The notes beneath the pieces were generated by a model. The model saw only the letters and a program-made list of their open reading frames with translations. It was not told where the DNA came from and made no database searches. Positions 42,731-51,145 of a stretch of DNA of 64,000 bases are shown piece after piece (position 1 is the stretch's first letter; the number at the start of each line of letters is the position of its first letter). The DNA comes from Acidobacteriota bacterium (GTDB lineage Bacteria; Acidobacteriota; Blastocatellia; Pyrinomonadales; Pyrinomonadaceae): contig CP065003.1 of the NCBI GenBank assembly GCA_016700175.1, positions 3,730,001 to 3,794,000 on the forward strand, given 5' to 3'. The position numbers and the translations under genes were made by a program.

Positions 42731-43537
42731 TCAAACAATGATCGTCGTCACGATCTCGTGGATGCTGCGCTGGAGATCCTTGTCGTCGGTGATGGGTGAC
42801 ACGAGAGCGACCTCCGCGGCTTCGATGGCGGGAATTCCCTTCGTGATCAGCTGGCCGGCGTAGATAAGCAGCCTCGTCGAAACGCCTTCCTCAAGCCCGT
42901 GGCCGCGCAGGTTTCGGATCTTACCTCCGATCGTCACAAGGTCCTTCGCAACGTCTTCACTGACGCCGCTCTCTCTTGCAACGATCTCTGTTTCCTGTTC
43001 AGGCTCGGGATAATCGAACTCCATAGAAACGAATCTCTGGCGTGTGGACTGTTTCAGGTCCTTGAGGATCGATTGGTAGCCGGGATTGTACGAGACCACA
43101 AGCATGAACTCGGGAGGTGCCTCGATGATCGTCCCACGCTTTTCTATCGGAAGCCTCCGGCGGTCGTCCGTAAGCGGGTGGATGATCACGACCGTGTCCT
43201 TTCTCGCCTCGACCACCTCGTCGAGATAACAGATCGCGCCGTTCCGCACCGCTGTCGTGAGCGGACCGTCGTGCCAGACCGTTTCCTCGCCTTCAAGAAG
43301 AAAGCGCCCGACGAGATCCGTCGCCGAAAGGTCCTCGTGACACGCAACCGTCACAAGCGGGCGCCCCAACTTCCACGCCATGTACTCGACAAACCTCGTC
43401 TTTCCGCATCCCGTAGGGCCTTTCAGCATTGCGGGAAGCCGCGTGGCATACGCCGCTTCGAAGAGTTCGACCTCCCTTCCGATCGGGAGGTAATACGGTT
43501 CGTTCTCGACCTTGTATTTCTCAACTGCCAGTTCCAT
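42731..43537 (-). CDS. CbbQ/NirQ/NorQ-type MoxR AAA+ ATPase
   Basis: 268 residues from ATG 43537; the open frame above begins with TTG. Walker A is GPTGCGKTRF; Walker B is ICYLDEVVEA; sensor-1 region MLVVSYNPGYQS; and the C-terminal domain matches CbbQ/NorQ (LVTIGGKIRNLRGHGLEEGVSTRLLIYAGQLI). These ATPases remodel or activate metalloenzymes such as Rubisco, NO reductase or CO dehydrogenase, together with a VWA-domain partner. No such partner or client is adjacent, so the client is unknown. It is downstream of the copper-amine-oxidase-like gene but separated from it by a strong terminator. Confidence 0.9.
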   Translation of the reverse strand: MELAVEKYKVENEPYYLPIGREVELFEAAYATRLPAMLKGPTGCGKTRFVEYMAWKLGRPLVTVACHEDLSATDLVGRFLLEGEETVWHDGPLTTAVRNGAICYLDEVVEARKDTVVIIHPLTDDRRRLPIEKRGTIIEAPPEFMLVVSYNPGYQSILKDLKQSTRQRFVSMEFDYPEPEQETEIVARESGVSEDVAKDLVTIGGKIRNLRGHGLEEGVSTRLLIYAGQLITKGIPAIEAAEVALVSPITDDKDLQRSIHEIVTTIIV

Positions 43538-43602
43538 ATCGATCTTCACGCCGTTCGTCCCCGGCGGCAAGCGACAATCTTATCACCCGCCCCTTGGGAC
43601 AA

Positions 43603-43631
43603 ACAAAAGCCCGGGCGCGCGGCCCGGGCTT
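43603..43631 (-). terminator. Rho-independent terminator of the amine-oxidase-like gene
   Basis: AAGCCCGGGC (43607-43616) pairs perfectly with GCCCGGGCTT (43622-43631) around a 5-base loop. On the minus strand it is followed by TTTTGTTTG. It is 30 bp after the stop at 43661. Confidence 0.92.
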
Positions 43632-43660
43632 GATCGATATGAGCTGTAAAAGCAGGCTTC

Positions 43661-45388
43661 TTACCAACGGACGGGACGAAGGTCCGGTCCTACGGTATGC
43701 ACGCCGCCCATTACAAGGCCGCTTCTGTCGAAGTTCGTAAGGCTCGTCGCGTCGTTCCGGAACTGATGCGCTCCGTACCATATGACGGCGTCACTGTTGC
43801 CGATCGCCTCACTGTTGACCCACGGGTCGATGTTTGCAGCATTGGTCGAATTCGGATCGTCGATCTCGCCGGGAGAATTCTCAGAGCCTGCAAACTTCAG
43901 GATCCAAAGATCGCCCGCTCCGAACGTCTGCAGAACGCTGCCTTCAAGGTTGTAAGCTTCTTCGTCGGTGATGTTCGGGACGATGGTGTAGGCCTCGTCG
44001 CCGTCGGAATTCTCTATCAGGATCGAGCGGTTAGTCTGATAGTTCCTGAACATCTTCGTTTCGGTCGTGATCGGGCTCAGGAACTTGCGGCCGCGCTCCA
44101 CCTTGTAGACGTCGTTGTTCGGACTCACGATGTCGAAATCGAACCGCCAGTAAACGTGGTGGTTCCTGGCCGCGCATACGCAGCCGCTCGAAACGGAGCC
44201 GAATCCGTATCTGGGACGGATGGTCCCGTCTTCCGCAAACCGCCATTCCATTATGTAGCGGTACCAACCGGCATTCATTTCGGTGACTAGCACGAGTTCA
44301 AGACCCAGACCGACATCCTGCTGGTAGATCGCCACACCCTGAAAATTACCAGAGTCGTTTCCGCTTTCGACAGCTGTCTGCGCGACCTGTCCTGTCGCGA
44401 GTTGCCTGTACCCGGGAACCGGCTCTGAGGATCCGGCATCCGGTGCCTGAAAAAAGCCCTCGGCATTCTGCCAGTCCCTGAAGTTGCCGCATCCGCCCGG
44501 ATGGTATTTCACATTCAGGATCGGAGCGTGCCCACGCTTCAGGACCGACTTGCCCTTGTATTTCACGTCCCGGACCTCGATGCCCGAACCTTCGTTCACA
44601 TTGCCGGACGACATAGAGGGGCGCACGACGATCATTTCCCAGATCGTCTGCTGGCTGATAGAAGTCGTCACGGCCAGCGTGCCCGTTCCTGACGTGCTCG
44701 CTCCCTGGCCCGAGTTCGGAATTCCGCAGTTGGATCCGGTCACACTTGCGCGAGGGGCGTCTTCTCCGTAATCAACGACCTTCCCGTTCTTGAAGCTCAC
44801 GCCGATTATTCTGTCGACCCCTGAGGCATTGTCGCGCACGCCTATGTTCACGAGCCTCTCGCCGTTGATGAAGGAAAGAGGCGGCATCGGTGCGAAAAGC
44901 TCGATCTTACCTCTCTTGTAAGCCGCGCCCAGATCCGGATCCCTCGATACGACCTCAAACGCATCGAGTATCTCTTCGTGTGTGGCACTGACGTCCATCC
45001 TCAGGTCTGATTCAGAAACCGAAATTCTTTCCCGACCCGCATAGTCTCCTCTCGCAATGAAGGTCCTGTCGTTCGTGTAGTCGTAAAAGACCGCAAGGAA
45101 ATGGGTCGGCGGCAGCGAGTTCTTGTTCGAATCTGCCCTGTCTTCGCTGTTGAAGGCCAGGAGGCGGTGGGCGGTCGATCCGAGTAGGTCTTTGACCTCC
45201 GGACTCCCGAGAACTCTACGGCGTGCAGACTCGATCTGTTCTCCGTTCGGACCCCAGGGAACCGCCTTGATCTCGTAAGTCGAGTCGCGCCTCGATCTTC
45301 TTTCCGGTTCTCCGCCGGCGAAGGCGAACACGGAGGCCGTCAGACACAGCATCGCTGCGAGGCAGTACGTTTTGCGGTAGTTTTTCAT
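43661..45388 (-). CDS. Secreted copper amine oxidase-like protein (divergent)
   Basis: 575 residues with a signal peptide (TYCLAAMLCLTASVFAFAGG). The region around residues 360-420 resembles the catalytic domain of copper amine oxidases: LVLVTEMNAGWYRYIMEWRF aligns with the segment holding the cofactor tyrosine, and RNHHVYWRFDFDI with the HxH copper-ligand segment. The usual N-Y-(D/E)-Y cofactor motif is W375-Y376-R377-Y378, so the Asn before the precursor Tyr is lost, and the HxH is displaced. Activity is therefore doubtful. The C-terminal end (MGGVHTVGPDLRPVRW) is also unlike textbook enzymes. Assignment is tentative; a plain hypothetical secreted protein is the alternative. Confidence 0.5.
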   Translation of the reverse strand: MKNYRKTYCLAAMLCLTASVFAFAGGEPERRSRRDSTYEIKAVPWGPNGEQIESARRRVLGSPEVKDLLGSTAHRLLAFNSEDRADSNKNSLPPTHFLAVFYDYTNDRTFIARGDYAGRERISVSESDLRMDVSATHEEILDAFEVVSRDPDLGAAYKRGKIELFAPMPPLSFINGERLVNIGVRDNASGVDRIIGVSFKNGKVVDYGEDAPRASVTGSNCGIPNSGQGASTSGTGTLAVTTSISQQTIWEMIVVRPSMSSGNVNEGSGIEVRDVKYKGKSVLKRGHAPILNVKYHPGGCGNFRDWQNAEGFFQAPDAGSSEPVPGYRQLATGQVAQTAVESGNDSGNFQGVAIYQQDVGLGLELVLVTEMNAGWYRYIMEWRFAEDGTIRPRYGFGSVSSGCVCAARNHHVYWRFDFDIVSPNNDVYKVERGRKFLSPITTETKMFRNYQTNRSILIENSDGDEAYTIVPNITDEEAYNLEGSVLQTFGAGDLWILKFAGSENSPGEIDDPNSTNAANIDPWVNSEAIGNSDAVIWYGAHQFRNDATSLTNFDRSGLVMGGVHTVGPDLRPVRW

Positions 45389-45474
45389 CGGTGTCTCCAG
45401 GAAGATGAACTCGACGGTAATTCTATATCATCGCGGACAATGTGACCAACATTTCCACTTTGGTACAAAGGCGC

Positions 45475-45509
45475 AAAAAAGACCCGTTTCCCGGCTGAGG
45501 GGAAACGGG
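45475..45509 (-). terminator. Rho-independent terminator of nrdJ
   Basis: CCCGTTTCCC (45483-45492) pairs with GGGAAACGGG (45500-45509). On the minus strand the stem is followed by TCTTTTTT. It lies 40 bp after the nrdJ stop. Confidence 0.93.
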
Positions 45510-45549
45510 CCCGAAAGGAGCATACGAACGAAAGTCCGTTAACGATCGA

Positions 45550-48063
45550 CTATTTGCACTTGGAATACCCGCAGTCCCTGCAAAAATCGCATCCCGAAGC
45601 GTGTTCAAGCTGGCCCTTGCATTCCGGGCAGGTTCCGATAAGGCTGCCCATCTTTGCGCCGTCGTGCTGGCGCGACGAACCGGGCTCGCCGTTGAGCCTT
45701 CGGTCGGTGAGGAGCAGGCATTCGGCGATCGCTTGTTCGGGCGAGGTCAGGAGTCTCTCGTTGAACCAGACCGCGTGAGTGCCCGTGACCTTGTTCAGGC
45801 TGCGTGCGACTTCCTTGACGCCGAAGCCTCCGCGGAGCATGTTCGAAGCAAGCAGTCCGACGCCTTCCGAGATCGGCCCTGTGGCGAAGACCTCGAGCAC
45901 GTTTTCGCCGTCGTGATTGACCGTCACATACAGGTTCACTCCGTCGAACGGGATGCGCCAGGTGGAACCTATCAGTTCGTAAGGCCGCGCGACGCGTTGT
46001 CTGGCCTCTTCCTGCTGGATGACCTGGAACTCCTTGTTCTGGCCGACGGTGTCGCTCTGGGCCTCTTCCTGATTCTTTTTATCCGCCTTCATCGAGTTCA
46101 GGACCTGTCCTTCGCGGCTGCCGTCGCGATAGTAACTGACGGCCTTGCATCCGAGGTCCTTCGCCATCCTGTACAGCTTGTCCACGGATTCAACCGTGTC
46201 GTCGCGGGAGCCGTTGCAGGTCTTCGATATCGAGTTGTCGACGTGCTTCTGTGCTGCTGCCAGGACCTGCACGTGCTGATGCGAGGTGATGTCCATCGCG
46301 GAAATGAAATGCGCGGGAAGGTCCTCTTCGTGATCGACGACAAATTCTGCCGCGGTACGGATCGAATCCTCGTCCGACTGGTCGACCTCGATCCCGAGCG
46401 CTTCCGCAGCGAGCGTGTGGACGTAGTGCCTTTCGCCGAGCGTGTCCCTGCGGACGTATGCCCAGGAGAAATTCGGCTCGATCCCGGAAGACGTTTCTGC
46501 GACGAGCGAGATCGTTCCCGTTGGGGCGATCGTCGTGACCTCGTAGTTCCTCGGAGTCAGTTCTTTGCTTCGGTCGATCCCGATTTCGTCGTAGAGGAAC
46601 TTCGCGTAGCTTTCCTCGTTGCCTTTGAGCTCGGGGAACGTGCCTTTCTCAGCCCCGAGCTCAAGCGAGGCTTCCCAGGATTCCTTCCTAACGAAACCCA
46701 TAATCTTCTCAATGAACCTGATCGACTCATCCTCGCCGTAAACGATGCCGAGCTTCAAGCATAGGTCGGCGAAGCCCATTATCCCGAGCCCGACGGGCCG
46801 CGTTCGTTTCACGACGTCGTCGATCTCCGGAAGCGGGAAGTGTCCGGCGTCGACCACGTTATCGAGAAAGCGCGTGCACATACGGGTGACGGATCCGAGT
46901 CGCTCCCAGTCGATGTCCTTCTCGATGTCGGACCCCTCTTCGGTCGTCTTCCTGTAAAACTTCGAGAGATCGATAGAGCCCAGATTGCACGAGTTGTTGA
47001 AGTGGAGCATCTGCTCGCCGCACGGATTGCAGGCGAAGATCGGCCCCATCGTGCTCATCATGTGGTTGTGCCGGTTCACTTCATCGATGAAGATGATCCC
47101 CGGCTCGGCGTACTTGTGGGCCGAGGCGATGATCCTGTTCCAGATGTCGGGGGCGTAAACCATTCCCGGCGACGGAGGCTCGACGGCGGTCGTTCCGGTA
47201 AGGTCGGCGTTCTCGAACGCCATCTTGTCGGCGAATGTGACGGTCGATCCGTCATCGTGCGTGTACACCTTGTAGTCCTCTCCCGTAACGGGATCGAAAA
47301 CGTTCTGCGTCCAGGGCTTGTCCTCGAACTCGGTTTGGAACCACTTCTTGTCGTCCACGGCCTTCATGAACTCGTCGGTAACCGTGACGGAGATGTTGAA
47401 GTTCGTCAGTGACGACTGGTCGTTCTTGGCGTGGATGAAACGAAGGATGTCCGGGTGTTTGATCGCCAGGATCCCCATGTTCGCGCCTCTTCGGACGCCG
47501 CCCTGCTTCACGACCTCTGTCGTGCCGTTGACGATGTTCATGAACGACACGGGGCCGGAAGCGACGCCGCGGGTCGAGTTGACCATCGAGCCGTGCGGCC
47601 TGAGGAATTCATAGGTCATCCCGGTTCCGCCGCCGGTCTGGTGGATCACAGCGACGTTCTGCGCGTGCTGCATTATGCCGTTGATCGAATCGGGAACGTT
47701 CAGCACGAAACAGGCGGCGAGCTGGCCTTTCGGTTTGCCGGCGTTCACGAGGCAAGGTGTGTTTGGGACGAACTCACGGTCGAGCATTATTTCGCGCATC
47801 GAGGTAAAGAACTTGTCGCGCATATGCGGATCGGTTTCCGCGGTAGCGACGTGACCGACGACGCGGTTCACGATGTCCGTCCAGGTTTCGAGCGGGTTAC
47901 CGTGTTCATCCTTCAGCGAATATCGCTTGCTGATCACTTTTTCGGCATTAAGGCCGAGCGGCGCCCTCTCCTTCACGCGTGCCGCGCCGGTACCATTGCC
48001 GGTGCTCTTTCCGTTCTTAACGACAAATTTTCCCGCGGAAGCGGGTTCGAAAACAGTGCTCAT
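45550..48063 (-). CDS. nrdJ: Adenosylcobalamin-dependent ribonucleotide reductase (class II)
   Basis: 837 residues. Converts ribonucleotides to deoxyribonucleotides with a B12-generated thiyl radical, independent of oxygen. Motifs: NTPCLVNAGKPKGQLAACFVLNVPDS near the N-terminus, HQTGGGTGMTYEFLRPHGS, the radical-site segment FACNPCGEQMLHFNNSCNLGS, and APTGTISLVAETSSGIEPNFSWAY. A zinc-ribbon tail closes the protein (GTCPECKGQLEHASGCDFCRDCGYSKCK region), typical of the NrdJ form common outside gamma-proteobacteria. It stands alone, divergent from hslO, with an NrdR-like box upstream and a strong terminator downstream. Confidence 0.97.
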   Translation of the reverse strand: MSTVFEPASAGKFVVKNGKSTGNGTGAARVKERAPLGLNAEKVISKRYSLKDEHGNPLETWTDIVNRVVGHVATAETDPHMRDKFFTSMREIMLDREFVPNTPCLVNAGKPKGQLAACFVLNVPDSINGIMQHAQNVAVIHQTGGGTGMTYEFLRPHGSMVNSTRGVASGPVSFMNIVNGTTEVVKQGGVRRGANMGILAIKHPDILRFIHAKNDQSSLTNFNISVTVTDEFMKAVDDKKWFQTEFEDKPWTQNVFDPVTGEDYKVYTHDDGSTVTFADKMAFENADLTGTTAVEPPSPGMVYAPDIWNRIIASAHKYAEPGIIFIDEVNRHNHMMSTMGPIFACNPCGEQMLHFNNSCNLGSIDLSKFYRKTTEEGSDIEKDIDWERLGSVTRMCTRFLDNVVDAGHFPLPEIDDVVKRTRPVGLGIMGFADLCLKLGIVYGEDESIRFIEKIMGFVRKESWEASLELGAEKGTFPELKGNEESYAKFLYDEIGIDRSKELTPRNYEVTTIAPTGTISLVAETSSGIEPNFSWAYVRRDTLGERHYVHTLAAEALGIEVDQSDEDSIRTAAEFVVDHEEDLPAHFISAMDITSHQHVQVLAAAQKHVDNSISKTCNGSRDDTVESVDKLYRMAKDLGCKAVSYYRDGSREGQVLNSMKADKKNQEEAQSDTVGQNKEFQVIQQEEARQRVARPYELIGSTWRIPFDGVNLYVTVNHDGENVLEVFATGPISEGVGLLASNMLRGGFGVKEVARSLNKVTGTHAVWFNERLLTSPEQAIAECLLLTDRRLNGEPGSSRQHDGAKMGSLIGTCPECKGQLEHASGCDFCRDCGYSKCK

Positions 48064-48254
48064 TTGCTCACCCTTCCTCTGTAGCCAAAAGACAATTATG
48101 CCCTGGGCTAGTATTTTATCTCGATTTGTGTTGCATTAAAAAATGCGGGCTGTAAGGTGCCTGAAGACCTTATTCGGACATTCAAGAAAATGAATATCCC
48201 TCTCGAGTGGGAACGAATATACTTGAATCGAAAATGGGTGTCAACCGAAAATAT

Positions 48255-48270
48255 ACACAACATATTGTGT
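48255..48270. promoter_or_regulatory. NrdR-box-like palindrome upstream of nrdJ
   Basis: ACACAACATATTGTGT fits the NrdR operator pattern (ACACWATATWTWGTGT) with one central mismatch. It lies about 190 bp before the nrdJ ATG and 126 bp before hslO. NrdR boxes usually come in pairs about 31 bp apart; a convincing second box was not found. The rest of the 333-bp divergent spacer (48064-48396) shows no B12 riboswitch that I can recognise. Confidence 0.55.
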
Positions 48271-48396
48271 TTGTTTTCACAAGTGGTGCCAAATGGCGGG
48301 TAACCTAAAGTAGTTTCTCAAGTTAGCGGAGTTAATGCGCGTTGGGAAAAAGGAAAGGCTTTTTTACGACGGGCGAATTAGGGCGGGAGAGCGATT

Positions 48397-49290
48397 ATGG
48401 GAAGGCTGATCCACGGTCTTGCAGAAGAAGGCAGCATTCGGGTGATGGCGGCCGACACAACCGACATCGTAGCGGAAGCGGTGCGAAGGCACGAAACGTC
48501 TCCGACAGCATCGGCGGCGCTCGGGAGGGTCCTCACGGGCACGCTTCTCTTAGGAGCCACTTTCAAGGATTTCGACCGCCTGACGGTGAAGATCGAAGCT
48601 GAAGGGGAGATAGGCGGGATCGTCGCAGAAGCGGACCCGAACGGAAATGTCCGCGGCTATGCCAGAAATCCTGCCGCGGACGCGCCCTCGAAGGAAAGCG
48701 GGAAGTTCGACGTGAGCGGCGTCGTCGGTGGCGGAATGTTCTACGTTATCCGCGAATCGGGCTTCGACATAGGCCTGCACCGCGATCCGTACGTCGGCTC
48801 GGTTCCGATCGTCTCCGGCGAGATCGCGGAAGACTTCGCGTATTACCTGGCGCGGTCAGAACAGATCCCTTCTGCGGTCCTTCTCGGTGTCCTCCTTCAG
48901 AACGCGCCTCCCTACGTCTCAGCCGCGGGAGGCGTGATGATCCAGATGCTGCCCGGTGCTGAAGAGCAGGTGATCTCGGTCATCGAGGCCGCGGTCAGCA
49001 ACTCGCCTCACCTCACGACAAGCATGAGCGGGGGCGCGACGGTGGAGGACCTCCTGAGAATATCTATGGGCGGTATCGGATTTGAGCTTCTTGGAGAAAA
49101 AGAGACGGCATTCCGCTGCAATTGCTCGCATGAAAGGGCGCTTCGCCTGATCGAGGCGCTCGGGGAAGAAGAGGTCAGATCGATGCTGGAAGAGGACGGC
49201 GGAGCGAAGCTGGACTGCGGATTCTGCAACGAAACCTACGAGATAAGCGCCGGGGAACTGGAAAGCATCCTCGCGTCGTTAGCGGCCTGA
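48397..49290 (+). CDS. hslO: Redox-regulated chaperone Hsp33
   Basis: 297 residues. ATP-independent cytoplasmic holdase switched on by oxidation. The four zinc cysteines are C241 and C243 (FRCNCSHERAL) and C274 and C277 (LDCGFCNETYEI), the CxC and CxxC pattern of the family. The N-terminal domain carries the usual GRVLTGTLLLGATFKDFDRLTVKIEAEG and YYLARSEQIPSAVLLGV. GGGAGAG lies 7 bp before the ATG. It ends 4 bp before the convergent pseudopilin gene. Confidence 0.97.
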   Translation: MGRLIHGLAEEGSIRVMAADTTDIVAEAVRRHETSPTASAALGRVLTGTLLLGATFKDFDRLTVKIEAEGEIGGIVAEADPNGNVRGYARNPAADAPSKESGKFDVSGVVGGGMFYVIRESGFDIGLHRDPYVGSVPIVSGEIAEDFAYYLARSEQIPSAVLLGVLLQNAPPYVSAAGGVMIQMLPGAEEQVISVIEAAVSNSPHLTTSMSGGATVEDLLRISMGGIGFELLGEKETAFRCNCSHERALRLIEALGEEEVRSMLEEDGGAKLDCGFCNETYEISAGELESILASLAA

Positions 49291-49294
49291 AGTC

Positions 49295-49990
49295 TCAGTC
49301 GTTCCGGTTCGTGGCCGTGTTCGCGTTCGGGGCGTTCGCGGGCCTTGAGGAACCGACGCCGCGGAACATCGGGGTGAAGATCCACTTCGAATGATTCTCG
49401 ACGCCGTAATAAGTTACTACCGATGTTTCTTTGCTTTGGCTCGCGACTCCTATAAACGGCGTGTTCGATGTGGAGACCTCGTACTCCGATTCGTCCGCAG
49501 ATTTCAGATCGTCGTCGTCCGGGAGTCCCTGGGCGCTGGCTATCGCGACCGCGTACCGGTTCAGATACTGGTTCGGCGTCGCCGGAAGAAGTCCGCTATT
49601 GAAGTCCTGTACGCGTTGGGCGAAGTTCAGGAATGCCTTGCTTGTCGGCGAGATGAGTCTCCACTTTCCGTCCTCGCTGAGAGGATCTATCGCCGCCGAA
49701 GGCCTCAGGATCTGCCGTTTTTTGGTCCCGCTTGGAAGCCCCTCCAGAAGTTCGTCGATCGAATCGGGGAGTTTCTGTCCCTGGTGGTAGTTCACGTATT
49801 CGCGGATCGCATCCGCGACCTCCTCGCCGCGCCGGATCGCCTCAAGCTCTTTCTCGCGCTGGACCGCGGTCATCACGGATGGAGCAACGGCGAGAAGCGC
49901 GATCGCGAACAGCGTCATCACGGCGAGGATCGTCATCAGCGACATCCCGCTTTCTTCGTTGATCCTTTTTCTCTTGATCTGATCGGGCAT
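49295..49990 (-). CDS. Type II/IV pseudopilin-like protein
   Basis: 231 residues. A short basic leader ends before EESGMSLMTILAVMTLFAIALLAVAPSV, a prepilin-like hydrophobic helix with a Gly-(Met) cleavage-like site and Ser/Glu close by, though the classic G-F-T-L-x-E is not exact. A long helix continues (REKELEAIRRGEEVADAIREYVN), as in GspG/PilA. The globular part has a GspG-like DPLSEDGKWRLISP. It is the last gene of the pilNOP-like operon, 5 bp after the pilP-like gene, so it probably belongs to the same machine. Confidence 0.75.
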   Translation of the reverse strand: MPDQIKRKRINEESGMSLMTILAVMTLFAIALLAVAPSVMTAVQREKELEAIRRGEEVADAIREYVNYHQGQKLPDSIDELLEGLPSGTKKRQILRPSAAIDPLSEDGKWRLISPTSKAFLNFAQRVQDFNSGLLPATPNQYLNRYAVAIASAQGLPDDDDLKSADESEYEVSTSNTPFIGVASQSKETSVVTYYGVENHSKWIFTPMFRGVGSSRPANAPNANTATNRND

Positions 49991-49995
49991 CGACC

Positions 49996-51138
49996 TTATC
50001 TCTGCGGCGGCTCGTCGTCGACCGGCTCCGGCTCGACCGGGACCTCGGGGATCTCGATATCGTCTTCCACCTTCTGGTCTTGCTGCTGCTGCCTTCTCTT
50101 CTGAAGCTCTTCTATCGCGCGGTTGAGGTCCTCGCGGGTCGGCCGATTCGTCTGCGGCGCAATTCGTATATTGGGCGGAAATCCGGCAGGGTTCGGAGAC
50201 GGTACATCCCGGGCAGGCTGATTGAATCCGCCGCTCGTCGAAGTTCCCGATCCTCCGTCGGGCCTCAGGAGTTCGAGGCGGTGCTTGAACCCAAGCCGCA
50301 CGTCCTCGAATTCGACCGCCCTCGAGGAAATGCTGATCACGCGGAATCTGCCCTTTACGACATCGTTGAGCCGTGCGGTGAAGGGATCCTGGTTTGTACG
50401 GCCGCGGTCCTGAAAATACGCCGTGTCGTTGTTGTAATGCTGGCGCGCGATAAGACCTATGTACTCAAAGTCGGGTTTCGGAGGCTCGATGACGTTGAAC
50501 GAGACCGGATAAGAGTACAGCGATCCGTCCGGTGTGTTGACCATCACGCTTGCGGCCCCCGACCGGGTGATCAGCGACGCGGGCACTTCCGCCACAAGCC
50601 TCTGCGGGCTCACGTAAGTAGTCTGAAGCACGTTCCCGCTGAATATGATCCTCGCGTTCTCGACGAACTTGTCGCCGATCGCTTCCATTCTGAACTGCTT
50701 CGAGCCGGCGTATGTCGTGGTCGGAGTGACGAAGCTCAGGAGCATCGGCGCGGGCTGAGGCGTGGGCGGAGGCGTAAACGTCGGGATTGGCTCAGGGGTC
50801 GGGGTAAACGGCGGAGGTTCGTAGAACGCGAATATATTCCGGCCGGAGATCGGAGCATCGACTCGCCCGCCAGTGTAAACGACTGGCGTGACGATGTACT
50901 CGCTGTTAATGTTCTCAAGATTCACAGGCTGATCGGAGATCGGCTGGCCGGCCGCCTGTCCGTCATCCCCAGGCGAAGGCGAGGTGTCTTCAGCGACGGG
51001 CGGAGTCGCAGGACCTCTGCTCGGGAGAAGCATTCCGCCGAAAGCCCACGTCAAGGTGATCACCGCGATGATGCCGAGCACTATCGCCGCGATTGTCTTG
51101 TTGCGCTCCGCGCGCGTTTTGCCTTCGAGAATTCCCAT
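49996..51138 (-). CDS. PilP/GspC-like inner-membrane protein with IPT-like domain
   Basis: 380 residues. One N-terminal membrane helix (TIAAIVLGIIAVITLTWAFGG), a Pro/Thr-rich linker (PPPFTPTPEPIPTFTPPPTP), then an immunoglobulin-like IPT domain (SKQFRMEAIGDKFVENARII, VMVNTPDGSLYSYPVSFNVI). The C-terminal part (FEYIGLIARQHYNNDTAYF, RLNDVVKGRFRVISISSRAVEFED) has the HR/PilP beta-domain pattern. Pilotin-type lipidation is absent. The gene order PilN-PilO-this supports a PilP role linking inner platform and outer secretin; the inserted IPT domain is unusual for PilP. Confidence 0.68.
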   Translation of the reverse strand: MGILEGKTRAERNKTIAAIVLGIIAVITLTWAFGGMLLPSRGPATPPVAEDTSPSPGDDGQAAGQPISDQPVNLENINSEYIVTPVVYTGGRVDAPISGRNIFAFYEPPPFTPTPEPIPTFTPPPTPQPAPMLLSFVTPTTTYAGSKQFRMEAIGDKFVENARIIFSGNVLQTTYVSPQRLVAEVPASLITRSGAASVMVNTPDGSLYSYPVSFNVIEPPKPDFEYIGLIARQHYNNDTAYFQDRGRTNQDPFTARLNDVVKGRFRVISISSRAVEFEDVRLGFKHRLELLRPDGGSGTSTSGGFNQPARDVPSPNPAGFPPNIRIAPQTNRPTREDLNRAIEELQKRRQQQQDQKVEDDIEIPEVPVEPEPVDDEPPQR

Positions 51139-51145
51139 CGAAAAA

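Noticed and set aside
45601..46764. A 387-residue frame opposite nrdJ
   Set aside because: Antisense shadow of a full-length, well-matched reductase gene.
45550..48063. nrdJ as a class I reductase large chain
   Set aside because: The NPCGEQ context, zinc-ribbon tail and lack of a small-subunit gene fit the B12-dependent class.
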